NCBI RefSeq assembly: GCF_900215205.1
Contig: NZ_OBDY01000008.1
Span: forward strand, 62,001-126,000
Source: Paractinoplanes atraurantiacus
Lineage (GTDB): Bacteria; Actinomycetota; Actinomycetes; Mycobacteriales; Micromonosporaceae
Direction: 5' to 3'
Length of the DNA stretch: 64,000 nt
Both the position numbers and the translations under genes were made by a program. The notes under the pieces are model-generated. The model was not told the origin of the DNA. It saw only the letters and a program-made list of their open reading frames with translations, and made no database searches. Position 1 is the first letter of the stretch; each line of letters starts with the position of its first letter. This document shows, one piece after another, positions 42,762-51,799 of this stretch.

Positions 42762-45722
42762 TCACCCAACCTGTACACCTCCTGAGAGCGGCTCGATCCA
42801 CACGTTGCGGTACTGAACCTTGTTGCCGTGGTCCTGCAGACGGATCGAGCCCGTAGCCGGCCCCTCCGGGATGTTGCCGCCGGTGCCGTTCGGGATCTCC
42901 ACGTTCTGGTGCACGGTTTTGCCGTTCCAGACGAGGGTGACCCGGGCGTTCTCGGTCTTCTTGCCGTCGGCGTCGTAGCGGGCGGCCCGGAACGTGATGT
43001 CGTACTTCTGCCACGTCTCGGGCGGCGTCGCCATGTTCACGTCCGGCGCCTTGACGGTGTAGATCGCGCCGGCCTCGTTGTTGTCGAGCGTCGTGTCGCC
43101 GTACGAGTCAAGAATCTGAATCTCGTAACGCTCCTGCTGGTAGACGCCACTGTTGCCGCGGTTCTGCCCGGTCACGTCCGGCGGCAGCAGCGGCACCTTG
43201 AACTCGACGTGCAGCTTGTAGTCGCCGAACGCTTCCTTGGTGCGCAGGTCGCCGCAGCAGACCTCGACCGCGTTGCCCGCGACCGCCGGCCACTGCGGCC
43301 GCCGCCCGTCGGTGTGCTGCCAGTTGTCGAGGCCCTTGCCGTCGAAGAGCACGATGCGCTGGCCGGGCTCGCGCACGCTGATCAGGTCGAGGTTGACGTG
43401 CCCGGTGTCGAGGGCGTCCACCCGGTACTGGATCTTGTTGACGCCCTTGTTCAGGCGCAGCGTCTCGGTCGCGGTCGCCCACTCGTCCCACGTGACCGTG
43501 GACGGCAGCGACACCTGCTTCACCTTGCGGTCGTTGACGTGCACGCTGACCGTCTTGGTGCCGCTGAACGGGTTGGGGCCGTTGGAGTAGCGCAGACCGA
43601 CCGCGTAGTCGCCGGTCTTGCCGACCGTGACGTGCGTGGTGGTCGAGGCGTTCAGGTTGCCGAAGCCGGCCACGAAGCCGATGCCGGAGAAGCCGCGGTG
43701 GTCGGTCGCGAGCGACGCGCTGCCCTCGCGGTAGCCCTCCTCGGCCTCGTAGAAGACCTCCTGCTTCTGCGAGCCGGGCACCTCGTTCATCGTGTACCAG
43801 GCCTCGGTGCTCCACAGCGTCTCACCGTCGCGGGCCGCGAACGGGCGCGGCGAGCGCAGGTGCACGACGCGGTCGCGGCGCAGGCCCTCCACGGTGAGCG
43901 TGACCGTCTTGCGGTCGCCCGAGACCTTGGCCCCGGTCACCTTCAGCGTCTCCTTGTCGACCTCCGGCCCGCCGTACTGCGCGGTCGGGACGTAACGCCA
44001 CTGCTCGATGCCGTACGCCGTCGGCAGTTTCGCGATTGTCTCGTCCGACAGCGGCTTGGTGTACTCGATGGCGAACCCGGTCGGCGTCGCCTTGAGGGTC
44101 TTCATGTCGAAGACGTTCTTGCCGTTCGGCGTGAGCTTCTGCAGGCCGAAGCGGAGTTTGCCCTCCTGGCCCCAGTTGCCGTCGGCGCCGAGGCCGCCGA
44201 GGTAGAGCGAGCCGTCCGGGCCGAGCGAGACCCGGTTGACGCCGGCCTCGAGGCCCTGCGTGTGCCGGAAGACCGCGCCCTGCTCCTGGCCGTTCACCTT
44301 CTCCAGGTACGCGCGCTGCAACCCGCCGTAGGTGACGTCGCCGATGACGAACTGGCCCTTGTACGGCCCGGATTTGAGCAGGACGGGCGTGCTGGGGGAG
44401 TTGGCGATCTGGTTCTGCGGCAGCCACAGCACGGGGCGGGTCACGGGCTGAGCGTCGTACGGCCCGTCGGGGTTGGTGTAGTGGTTGTAGAACGCGTTCT
44501 TCTCGATCTTGATCAGCTTGGACGAGGGCAGCCAGCCGCCCTGGTTGTCGGTGACGTAGATGCTGCCGTTGTCACCCCAGCCGATGCCGTTCGGCGTGCG
44601 CAGGCCGCCGGCGACAGTGGTGACCTGACCGGTCTTGCGGTTGACCACGATGCTCGTGCCGCGCCCGCCGACCGGCTGCGGGTCGGTCGTCGCGCCGCCC
44701 AGGTTGATCGACACCGACAGGTTCAGATGGAAGTAGCCGTCCTTGTACAGCAGCCCGAACGCGAACTCGTGGAAGTTGCCGCCGAACGGCCACACCGCCA
44801 CCGTGCGCCGCGCGTCGAGCACCTGGTCGCCGTTGGTGTCCCGCAGCTCGGTCAGCTCGTGTTTCTGCGACACGTAGACCAGGCCGTCGACGACGGCGAT
44901 ACCCATGGGCTCTTTCAGGCCTTCGGCGATTTTCTTGTACGTCACCGGGCCCGGCCCGGTCGCGCCGGTGACCAGATAGACCTCGCCGGCCACCTTGTCC
45001 GAGCCGCCCCAGGTGGAGAGGACCATCTTGCCGTCCGGCCGCCACGCGATGCCGGTCACCTGCGGCTCGAAGCCCGGCGGGCGCAGGTTCTTCAGGTCGT
45101 AGCCCGGGTTGACGGCGGTCAGGGGAAGGCCGTCGCCCGGCGTGTCGGTGCCGGAGGTGCACTCCTTGCGGCCGGGCGCGGTCACCCGCACCACGCCGGC
45201 GTCGGTGCTGAGCGCGCTGGCCGGCACCACGGCGAAATCGTTGGCGCCCGGCGTCTTCCACGACAGGGTGAGGCGCTGGCCGCCGTCGCGGTCGAAGTGC
45301 TCGACGCGGATCGGGTAGACGCCGGCGGTCAGCTCGATCGTGCCCTCGCCGGGTGGCTCGACGTCGTGCAGCCCGTCGTGGTCGATGAGCAGTGTGTCGC
45401 CGACGAACAGCTTCGAGCCGTCGTCGCTGACGAGCCGGAAGGCGTACTGCCCGGTGGCCGGCACCGTGAGGTTGGCCAGCGCGTGGGTGACGAAGTTGTC
45501 GCCCAGCCCGAACTGATCGGTGGTCGACCAGTCCACCGTGGGCATCAGCTTGTCCACATTGGGGGTCTGGCCGGGGTTGAGCTCACAGACCCGGCTCATC
45601 GCCGTGCCGATGTCGTACGTCCGGAGCGTGACTCCGGGTTCTTGCGGCGGGTCGGCGGCGGCATAGGCCGGCGCCGCGGCAAAAGTTCCCACTAGCAGGG
45701 CACCCACGAGCAGTCGTTTCAT
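42762..45722 (-). CDS. Secreted PA14 / sorbosone-dehydrogenase propeller / DUF1080 protein
   Basis: A 986-residue exported protein. A signal peptide (MKRLLVGALLVGTFAAAPAY) is followed by a PA14-type domain (FRLVSDDGSKLFVGDTLLID, about residues 60-160). A beta-propeller of the glucose/sorbosone dehydrogenase type comes next (about 200-560: VTGIAWRPDGKMVLSTWGGS; LGPDGSLYLGGLGADG). Then a CBM6/35-like lectin domain (EEGYREGSASLATDHRGFSG) and a C-terminal DUF1080 domain (VLFDGKGLDNWQHTDGR; NRGNSGVYQQERYEIQILDS). DUF1080 domains are linked to 3-keto-disaccharide hydrolysis. It probably acts on extracellular sugars, but the exact reaction is not readable. Confidence 0.88.
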   Translation of the reverse strand: MKRLLVGALLVGTFAAAPAYAAADPPQEPGVTLRTYDIGTAMSRVCELNPGQTPNVDKLMPTVDWSTTDQFGLGDNFVTHALANLTVPATGQYAFRLVSDDGSKLFVGDTLLIDHDGLHDVEPPGEGTIELTAGVYPIRVEHFDRDGGQRLTLSWKTPGANDFAVVPASALSTDAGVVRVTAPGRKECTSGTDTPGDGLPLTAVNPGYDLKNLRPPGFEPQVTGIAWRPDGKMVLSTWGGSDKVAGEVYLVTGATGPGPVTYKKIAEGLKEPMGIAVVDGLVYVSQKHELTELRDTNGDQVLDARRTVAVWPFGGNFHEFAFGLLYKDGYFHLNLSVSINLGGATTDPQPVGGRGTSIVVNRKTGQVTTVAGGLRTPNGIGWGDNGSIYVTDNQGGWLPSSKLIKIEKNAFYNHYTNPDGPYDAQPVTRPVLWLPQNQIANSPSTPVLLKSGPYKGQFVIGDVTYGGLQRAYLEKVNGQEQGAVFRHTQGLEAGVNRVSLGPDGSLYLGGLGADGNWGQEGKLRFGLQKLTPNGKNVFDMKTLKATPTGFAIEYTKPLSDETIAKLPTAYGIEQWRYVPTAQYGGPEVDKETLKVTGAKVSGDRKTVTLTVEGLRRDRVVHLRSPRPFAARDGETLWSTEAWYTMNEVPGSQKQEVFYEAEEGYREGSASLATDHRGFSGIGFVAGFGNLNASTTTHVTVGKTGDYAVGLRYSNGPNPFSGTKTVSVHVNDRKVKQVSLPSTVTWDEWATATETLRLNKGVNKIQYRVDALDTGHVNLDLISVREPGQRIVLFDGKGLDNWQHTDGRRPQWPAVAGNAVEVCCGDLRTKEAFGDYKLHVEFKVPLLPPDVTGQNRGNSGVYQQERYEIQILDSYGDTTLDNNEAGAIYTVKAPDVNMATPPETWQKYDITFRAARYDADGKKTENARVTLVWNGKTVHQNVEIPNGTGGNIPEGPATGSIRLQDHGNKVQYRNVWIEPLSGGVQVG

Positions 45723-45926
45723 CGGCGCTCCCCGGTTACAGCCGTGATTCAGGATGGTGAATATCGTGGGCCACTTTCGCTCGGAGGTCCATGGCTTTCG
45801 AAGATCCTGCCCGAACTTTCCTCGTTCGAGTCAAAAGTGCACCCTAGGATGATCGGCCATCGCGCGTTAGCCGGACAGGCTGTGCGATGCAACCAAATCT
45901 CGGGGGTTGAGACATTGAAGAGTGTA

Positions 45927-45941
45927 TTAACGGGGGGTTAA
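45927..45941. promoter_or_regulatory. Small inverted repeat in divergent spacer
   Basis: TTAAC-GGGGG-GTTAA lies in the 261-base spacer between two divergent secreted-protein genes (45723-45983), 42 bases before the copper-radical oxidase start. The spacer is AT-richer than its surroundings and otherwise shows no gene. It may be a regulator site. Confidence 0.35.
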
Positions 45942-45983
45942 GGTGAGCCACTCTTTCGATTGTTCGGGGGAAGGGGCTTTGTC

Positions 45984-48047
45984 ATGCGTGGGCGCCTTGC
46001 TGTTTTCTCCGTATCGGTGCTGTTGGGTACATTCATATTTCACGTGACACCCGCTACTGGACATGTTCCCGATCATGTGCACGCGCATGACGATTCGCAG
46101 GAACATATGGCCGAGGATCTGGCCGGAACCCCGATGAGCGTCATCGAGCGGCAGACCGCCGACAATGCGGCCCGCATTCAGCGGTCGACCGGGGTGCGGC
46201 CCGGAACGGCGACGAAAAAGGCCAACATCGCGGCCGACCCCGGGCTGTCCGGCTCGTGGGGCGCGGTGCTGGACACGGCGGTCGTGCCGGTCTTCACGGC
46301 CGTGCTGCCGAACGGGAAACTGCTGGTCTGGGACTCGGTCGGCGACAACTCGAGCGAGTCGTACCCCGACCACAGCTTCACCCGCGCGATGGTCTGGAAC
46401 CCGGCCGACGACACGTACAAGCGGGTCGATCTGCAGGGCTCGAACATCTTCTGCGCCGGTTTCGCCCACCTCGCCAACGGTAATATCCTCGTCGCCGGCG
46501 GAAATGCGAACGCCCAGTTGGACGGCACCGTTCAAACCCACGTCTTCGACTGGCAGAACGAAACGTGGACCCGCGGCAATGACATGGCCGCGGCCCGGTG
46601 GTACCCGGCACTGGCGGAGACGGCCAACGGCGAACATGTCATTGTCGGCGGCGGCCCCGCGACCAGTGAGGTCTATCAGGCGAACGGGGCCATTCGCGCC
46701 CTTTCCGGATTCACCAAGTACAGTTCCCGGCTCTACGCCTTCATGGGCTCACGCCCCGACACGCAGCTCGGGGTCATCGGCCCGTACACGACGGGCTGGA
46801 CGGTCAACACGTCCGGCATCGGCATCATCACGGCCACCGGCAACCGCGACGGCATGTTCCGCGACTACGGAAGCTTCGCCACGTACGACGTCGGCAAGAC
46901 CGTCGTCGTCGGCGGCGGCAACATGACCGAGGGCGGCACGGCCAACGTCCCCACCAAGACGGCGGTGGTGATGAGCACCGGCGCCACCATGTTCCCGTCG
47001 ACCACCCCGACCGGTTCCCTGTCGACCGGCCGCCGCCAGCTGAACGCCACCCTGCTCGCCGACGGCTCGGTCCTGGCCACCGGCGGCATGACGAACTCGG
47101 CGGTCAACGCGAACGTCGACCTCGCCCACGCCATCACGACCGCCGACCGCTGGGACCCGGTGACCGGCCAATGGTCGGTGCTGGCCGGCGCCGGCCGCAT
47201 CCGCCAGTACCACTCGACGGCGGCCCTGCTCCCCGACGGCCGGGTCATGACCGGCGGCGGCGGCATCTGCGGCGCCTGCATGGCCGCCGGATACCTGGAG
47301 AAGAACATCGAATACTTCACGCCGCCGTACCTGTACAAGAAGGACGGCAGCGGCGCCCTGGCCGACCGCCCGGTCATCTCCGCCGCCCCGGCCACGGTCG
47401 GCATCGGCACGAACTTCACGGTCACCACCCCGCAGGCGGCCGCCATCCGCAAGGTGGGCCTGGTCGGCCTGGGCGACGTCACCCACGGCATCGACCAGGG
47501 TCAGCGCTACATCCCGTTGAAATACACGGTTTCCGGTACGGCGCTGACGGTCACCGGCCCACCGAACGGCGGCGTGGCCCCACCCGGCTACTACATGCTC
47601 TTCGTGGTCGACGCCAACGGCGTCCCGTCCGTAGCGAAGATGGTCCAGGTGGGCAAGGGCCCCAACCCGCTGATGAGCCAGACGAAGAACGACACCGGCC
47701 GCTGCATCGACCTCCCGGGCTCCTCCCTGACCCTCAAGACGTATGTGCAGACCTACACCTGCAACGGCACCAGAGCACAGGCCATGACCCGCCTGCCGAA
47801 CGACAAGTCCCTGCGCGTCCTGGGCAACTGCCTGGACATCCCCGGCCAGAACTTCGTGACGGGCCAGCGCATCTTCATCTACACCTGCAATAGCACCCCG
47901 GCCCAGACGTGGCAGTTCGGCACCGACAAGACAATCCGCCCCACCGCGAAAACCACCCTCTGCCTGGCTGCCGCATCATCAGCCGAGCGAGCCCAGATCC
48001 AGATAGTCACCTGCACCGGAGCCGCCCTCCAGAAGTGGACGTGGTAG
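45984..48047 (+). CDS. Secreted AA5 copper-radical oxidase (galactose-oxidase-like) with ricin-type lectin tail
   Basis: A 687-residue exported protein. The propeller contains the cross-linking Cys157 (SNIFCAGFAH) and Tyr207 (AARWYPALAE), the copper ligands Tyr409 and His410 (IRQYHSTAALLPDGR) and His501 (DVTHGIDQGQRYIPL). These match the galactose oxidase/GlxA centre, though the stacking Trp of fungal galactose oxidase is not at its usual place (VIVGGGPATSE). The C-terminal 130 residues form a ricin-B-type lectin (GRCIDLPGSSLTLKTYVQTY). It would oxidise a primary alcohol of a sugar or glycan to aldehyde, releasing peroxide. RBS GGGGAAGGGG; start ATG at 45984. Confidence 0.9.
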   Translation: MRGRLAVFSVSVLLGTFIFHVTPATGHVPDHVHAHDDSQEHMAEDLAGTPMSVIERQTADNAARIQRSTGVRPGTATKKANIAADPGLSGSWGAVLDTAVVPVFTAVLPNGKLLVWDSVGDNSSESYPDHSFTRAMVWNPADDTYKRVDLQGSNIFCAGFAHLANGNILVAGGNANAQLDGTVQTHVFDWQNETWTRGNDMAAARWYPALAETANGEHVIVGGGPATSEVYQANGAIRALSGFTKYSSRLYAFMGSRPDTQLGVIGPYTTGWTVNTSGIGIITATGNRDGMFRDYGSFATYDVGKTVVVGGGNMTEGGTANVPTKTAVVMSTGATMFPSTTPTGSLSTGRRQLNATLLADGSVLATGGMTNSAVNANVDLAHAITTADRWDPVTGQWSVLAGAGRIRQYHSTAALLPDGRVMTGGGGICGACMAAGYLEKNIEYFTPPYLYKKDGSGALADRPVISAAPATVGIGTNFTVTTPQAAAIRKVGLVGLGDVTHGIDQGQRYIPLKYTVSGTALTVTGPPNGGVAPPGYYMLFVVDANGVPSVAKMVQVGKGPNPLMSQTKNDTGRCIDLPGSSLTLKTYVQTYTCNGTRAQAMTRLPNDKSLRVLGNCLDIPGQNFVTGQRIFIYTCNSTPAQTWQFGTDKTIRPTAKTTLCLAAASSAERAQIQIVTCTGAALQKWTW

Positions 48048-48049
48048 GG

Positions 48050-48247
48050 GTGCCCCTTCCCGTAGGCGATGACTGGTCGCTGCTGGCCGCCCTCGTCTCG
48101 ACGGGAAGGGCTGTGCCTCCTACAAGCATCGGCCCGATTCCACTGCCCTCGAAATTCAATGACGCTGACGTGGACGTCGCGGCCGCCCTCGCATGGGTGC
48201 GTGCCGACCCGCCGGAATGGACGGGCGACCGCGACCCACGGTGGTGA
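48050..48247 (+). CDS. Possible small protein (65 residues)
   Basis: An open frame from GTG at 48050 reads a coherent, coding-like sequence (GDDWSLLAALVSTGRAVPPT, then PSKFNDADVDVAAALAWVRA). It lies between the oxidase and the toxin fragment. It may be real, or the remains of an immunity or toxin-locus gene. No family is recognised. Confidence 0.3.
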   Translation: MPLPVGDDWSLLAALVSTGRAVPPTSIGPIPLPSKFNDADVDVAAALAWVRADPPEWTGDRDPRW

Positions 48248-48310
48248 CCGGTTCGTACGATGGCGGCCGTCGGCAGCTGACGGCGGACCAGCGATGGGCG
48301 GTCGGGCGCA

Positions 48311-49036
48311 ATGCCTCAACGGAGCAGAGGGCACGGCGGCGACGGCGACCGGCCCGACGGCGCGCGGGCAAGGCCCCACGGCAGTTCGCGGGCCGACAGC
48401 GTTCTCGGTGGGCAAGATGTTGTCGCGGACGTCTCGCGGGCGGGTCGCTCGACCAGGCACGGCGGCACCGGAGGCCGTCACCCAGCTGCGCAGAGGTCAC
48501 CGGCCGAAGATCTGCTCACCGCGCAGACCGGCCCGCGTGGGGGCGTTCCGGAGGGTCCCCGAACCCCCGTCGACCCGGACCAGGACGCCACGGTTCGCCG
48601 CTCGCTGGAGATGGAGAACTCGGCTGCCGACGTCCTCGCCGCCCAGGGCTACCGAGTTCGGCAGAACCCGTCGAAGGCCGAAGTCGCCCGGTCTCGGCGC
48701 GAGACCGGCGACGTGGGTGATCCCGGCAAAGCCCCGGACTATCTCGTCGAGGACCGCGTGTTCGACTGCTACTCGCCCGTCAATCCCGACAAGGCCGTCC
48801 GCGGCATCTGGACCGAGGTCAAAATCAAGGCCGAGGTGGGCCAGACCCAACGGGTGCTGGTGAATCTGGAAGATTGGCGTGGGGATCTGTCGGCACTACG
48901 CGGGCAGTTCGCCGACTGGCCCATCCCGGGGCTCAAGGAGGTCAAAGTGATCACCAGCGGCGGTGAGATCGTTCAGGTCGACCTTCCGCCCTACCGACCG
49001 ATGGAAGTGCTGCCATGGCTCTCGAATACCGACTGA
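48311..49036 (+). CDS. CdiA-type toxin C-terminal domain, orphan or 5'-truncated
   Basis: The last ~140 residues match the CdiA C-terminal nuclease/tRNase type (CdiA_C): ENSAADVLAAQGYRVRQNPS, then GKAPDYLVEDRVFDCYSP, VRGIWTEVKIKAEVGQTQRV and LRGQFADWPIPGLKEVKVIT. The N-terminal ~100 residues are an Arg/Gly-rich linker (GARARPHGSSRADSVLGGQD) with no delivery domain, and the frame is closed by a TGA at 48278-48280. This is thus either the cassette end of a lost larger toxin or a reservoir module. Start ATG at 48311 is uncertain. The immunity gene overlaps its end. Confidence 0.7.
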   Translation: MPQRSRGHGGDGDRPDGARARPHGSSRADSVLGGQDVVADVSRAGRSTRHGGTGGRHPAAQRSPAEDLLTAQTGPRGGVPEGPRTPVDPDQDATVRRSLEMENSAADVLAAQGYRVRQNPSKAEVARSRRETGDVGDPGKAPDYLVEDRVFDCYSPVNPDKAVRGIWTEVKIKAEVGQTQRVLVNLEDWRGDLSALRGQFADWPIPGLKEVKVITSGGEIVQVDLPPYRPMEVLPWLSNTD

Positions 49037-49464
49037 TCCTTGCCGGGGAGACGCCCGTCAATCAGGTCGCGGCCCGCGCCTTCCCGGAGGCTGACGAACG
49101 CCCCCTGGGTGTCGCTCCGCAGCTGTCCGCCGACCATTTGGAGAGGTACGGCTTCGGCGTGTCGATTCTGGCCGGCCGGCACGGCTACTTCGACGTGCAG
49201 ACCGACGAGGGGACGTGGGAGTGGGAGCCGGATGCCTACGTTCTGATCAATTTCCGGCTGGACAAGTTCGCGGACGCACAGCGCACGGTGACCAACATGC
49301 TGACCGTGGTGCGCCGGCTCCTGGAAACCGGATCAGAGGACGCGACCTTCAGCTTCAACGGCGACATCCTCCTGTTCGCCCGCCACAACGGCACCCTGAC
49401 GAAACACCGGCGCGCCACATGGTGGGAGACCAATCCGGCCGGCGATCAGCTGATCCAGGGGTGA
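49015..49464 (+). CDS. SitI3-like immunity protein
   Basis: A 149-residue protein whose ATG (49015) lies 22 bases inside the toxin frame, giving coupled translation. The sequence is of the SitI3 type: MALEYRLILAGETPVNQVAA, then YGFGVSILAGRHGYFDVQT, and WETNPAGDQLIQG at the end. In Myxococcus the SitA3/SitI3 pair protects against a CdiA-like nuclease toxin, matching the toxin just upstream. No signal peptide, so it would neutralise the nuclease in the cytoplasm. Confidence 0.7.
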   Translation: MALEYRLILAGETPVNQVAARAFPEADERPLGVAPQLSADHLERYGFGVSILAGRHGYFDVQTDEGTWEWEPDAYVLINFRLDKFADAQRTVTNMLTVVRRLLETGSEDATFSFNGDILLFARHNGTLTKHRRATWWETNPAGDQLIQG

Positions 49465-49495
49465 TCCGGGTCCGCCTCCGACGATCCATGCGCTG

Positions 49496-50614
49496 TCATT
49501 TCGCAGTGTCGAGGGCGGTCCAGGCCAACGCGGTGGCGGCGTCGAGCAGGGCCTTCTCGGCGTCAGGGCCGATGCAGGCGGCCGCGAACTCCGGCTGGTG
49601 GTTCAGGGCCGGCAGGGAGTTGAGTCCCACGTACGGGTGGATGGCCGGGACCAGCTGGGAGACGTTGCCCATGTCGGTGGAGGCCTGGTTCATGTGGCGG
49701 GCGGGGGAATCGGTGTCGAAGACGCGGCCCAGGGCGGTGGCGTTCCGGCGATAGGCGGCCAGCGCGGGCTCGAAAGTGCGGAACTCGGCGTACGGCTTGC
49801 TTTCCGGGGTGATGTCCAAGGTGGCTCCGGTGGCCACGGCGCCGGCCTCGAAGCAGCGCCAGACCTTCTCCTCGGTTTCGGCCAGCTCGGCCAGGGTGCG
49901 GGCGCGGACGTACCACCGGCCCTCGGTTTTCGCGGGGATGGCGTTGGGGGCCTCGCCGCCGTTCGTCATGATGCCGTGGACGCGGACCGAGTGGGGGAGT
50001 TGCTGGCGGAGGAGGCCGATCGCGACCTGGGCGATGGTGAACGCGTCGGCGGCGTTCACGCCCTGCGTGGGGTAGGCGGCGGCGTGGGCGGCCTTGCCGC
50101 TGTAGGAAACGTGCGAGTGGGAGACCGCGAACGGTGCCGCCTCGGCCACGTCGACCGGGGCGGGGTGGGCCATCATGGCCAGGTCCAGGCCGGCGAAAGC
50201 GCCCCGTTCCAAGAGCTCGATCTTGCCGCCGCCGCCCTCCTCGGCGGGGGTGCCGTAGACCTCGATGGTCAGGCCGTGCTCGTCGGCCAAGGGCGCCAGG
50301 GCCAGGGCGGCGCCGACCGCGATGGCCGAGATGAGGTTGTGGCCGCAGGCGTGGCCCAGGCCGGGCAGGGCGTCGTATTCGGCGCACAGGCCCACGCGGA
50401 GCGGGCCACTGCCGTACGTCGCAAGGAAAGCTGTTTCCAGGCCGAGGTAGGAGGGAGTGACGGTGAAACCGCGTTCCGCCAACGGCGCGGGCACCCAGCG
50501 GGCCGCCTGATGTTCCTCCCAGGCGGTCTCGGGGTTGGCGTGCAGGCGCTCGGACAGGTCGATGAGGGTGGGCGCCAGATCCGCGATGGTGGCGGCCGCC
50601 GCCTGCTTACTCAT
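49496..50614 (-). CDS. M20-family amidohydrolase
   Basis: A 372-residue metallohydrolase. Metal ligands are seen in GLGHACGHNLISAIAVGAAL, a catalytic Glu pair in YGTPAEEGGGGKIELLERG, a His in MMAHPAPVDV and the final His in SLPALNHQPEF. The dimerisation domain holds a conserved AAHAAAYPTQGVNAADA. Family members cleave N-acyl amino acids or amide-linked benzoates (hippurate, aminobenzoyl-glutamate). ATG at 50614 overlaps the stop of DUF1028, and it ends the catabolic operon. Confidence 0.88.
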   Translation of the reverse strand: MSKQAAAATIADLAPTLIDLSERLHANPETAWEEHQAARWVPAPLAERGFTVTPSYLGLETAFLATYGSGPLRVGLCAEYDALPGLGHACGHNLISAIAVGAALALAPLADEHGLTIEVYGTPAEEGGGGKIELLERGAFAGLDLAMMAHPAPVDVAEAAPFAVSHSHVSYSGKAAHAAAYPTQGVNAADAFTIAQVAIGLLRQQLPHSVRVHGIMTNGGEAPNAIPAKTEGRWYVRARTLAELAETEEKVWRCFEAGAVATGATLDITPESKPYAEFRTFEPALAAYRRNATALGRVFDTDSPARHMNQASTDMGNVSQLVPAIHPYVGLNSLPALNHQPEFAAACIGPDAEKALLDAATALAWTALDTAK

Positions 50615-51371
50615 CGCCGGGTACGCCGTACGACGGGGCAGCGGTGGGGTCGAGGCCGCGGGTAACATAGTCATCGCGTTGGGGGAGCCACAGCTTCACC
50701 AGGGCGGCCAGGTCGTCGACGGGAGACGGCGACCAGTCGACCCGCAGGTCGGTCTCGCGCCATGCCACCTCGCGGACGACGGAAAGCCCGGCCGAGTGCA
50801 GCGACCCGGCCTCGCCTCCGGCCGCAAGGCCGGCCTTCAGCGCGGCCAGAAGTCGTAGTTCCAGGTCGCCCGACGAGCTGGTGAAACCGTCGACGACCGC
50901 GTCGATGACGTCGGTGCCGGCGAGCATGTTGCCCGCCGCGACGACGCCGGGGGCGACGCGGTGGTGGTGCACGCCGAGCGTCTTCGTGCCGGAGAACGCC
51001 GCCCCCTCGCCGTCGGGCGTGAGGACGGTGAGCTGCCGGTACTCGATGAGGTCGCCCGAGAGCGGCGAGGAGGTGCCCGGGAGCAGCGCGGAGATGCCCG
51101 GGCGTGGCGCAGAGGTGCCCGGGAGCGGCGCGGGAGCGGCCGAGGGTGAGCCCGGGCGCACGACGCTGTTCAGGGCGTCGCCGGCGGTGAGGCCGGCGTG
51201 CAGCGCGGACAGCAGCGCCGTGCCCAGGCGTGGATCCGTCACGTTCTGGGAGGCGGCGCCGCCGACGCCGGGGCGCAAGTGGATGCAGCGGGCGGCCACG
51301 GCGGGGCTGGACGACGTGACGGCCATGCCGATCGCGCCGGTGCCGTCGGTGGCCAGCATCGAGAACGTCAT
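50607..51371 (-). CDS. DUF1028-family protein
   Basis: A 254-residue putative Ntn-hydrolase-like protein. The N-terminus MTFSMLATDGTGAIGMAVTS and GVGGAASQNVTDPRLGTALL, then VAPGVVAAGNMLAG and the C-terminal DLRVDWSPSPVDDLAALVKL, are typical. In the middle an extra Pro/Gly/Ser segment is encoded by a 21-bp repeat. DUF1028 genes often travel with RidA and amidohydrolases in catabolic operons. ATGA overlap with RidA. Confidence 0.85.
   Translation of the reverse strand: MTFSMLATDGTGAIGMAVTSSSPAVAARCIHLRPGVGGAASQNVTDPRLGTALLSALHAGLTAGDALNSVVRPGSPSAAPAPLPGTSAPRPGISALLPGTSSPLSGDLIEYRQLTVLTPDGEGAAFSGTKTLGVHHHRVAPGVVAAGNMLAGTDVIDAVVDGFTSSSGDLELRLLAALKAGLAAGGEAGSLHSAGLSVVREVAWRETDLRVDWSPSPVDDLAALVKLWLPQRDDYVTRGLDPTAAPSYGVPGDE
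51070..51132. repeat. Three 21-bp tandem repeats in DUF1028 gene
   Basis: Units at 51070-51090, 51091-51111 and 51112-51132 share GAGxTGCCCGGG; first and third differ by only one base. On the minus strand they encode seven-residue units around PG(T/I)S. The unit is a multiple of three. Confidence 0.9.
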
Positions 51372-51799
51372 GACGGGATGACCGCGATCGCGTCGACCTC
51401 GACCAGCCACTCGGGGCGGGCCAGGCCGGAGACGACCAGGCCGGTGGAGATGGGGTGTACGCCCTTGGTCCAGCGTCCGATCGTGCGGTAGACCGTCTCC
51501 CGGTAACGCGGATCCACGATGTAGATGGTCAGCTTGACCAGGTGCTCCATCGTCGCGCCGGACTCCTCGAGGAGCATGGCGATGTTCGCCATCGCCTGCT
51601 CCGTCTGGGCTTCCACGTCGCCGACGCCGACCGACTCGCTCGTGTCGAGGTTCTGCCCGATCTGGCCGCGTACGTAGACGGTGTTCCCGGCGACGACCGC
51701 CTGGCACAGATCATTGTCGAGCTTCTGCTCCGGATAGGTGTCGCGCGTGTTGAACGGCCGGATCCTGGTGTGCCCGCCGGCGACGATGGGTGGATTCAC
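51368..51799 (-). CDS. RidA-family protein
   Basis: A 143-residue RidA/YjgF-type deaminase. Key stretches: QAVVAGNTVYVRGQIGQNLD, VEAQTEQAMANIAMLLEES and GLARPEWLVEVDAIAVIPS. RidA hydrolyses reactive enamines and imines made during amine breakdown. Start GTG at 51799 overlaps the stop of the monooxygenase (GTGA). Confidence 0.9.
   Translation of the reverse strand: MNPPIVAGGHTRIRPFNTRDTYPEQKLDNDLCQAVVAGNTVYVRGQIGQNLDTSESVGVGDVEAQTEQAMANIAMLLEESGATMEHLVKLTIYIVDPRYRETVYRTIGRWTKGVHPISTGLVVSGLARPEWLVEVDAIAVIPS

Noticed and set aside
42828..45695. A 955-residue plus-strand frame opposite the secreted propeller protein
   Set aside because: It is a shadow of the minus-strand gene with signal peptide and domains.
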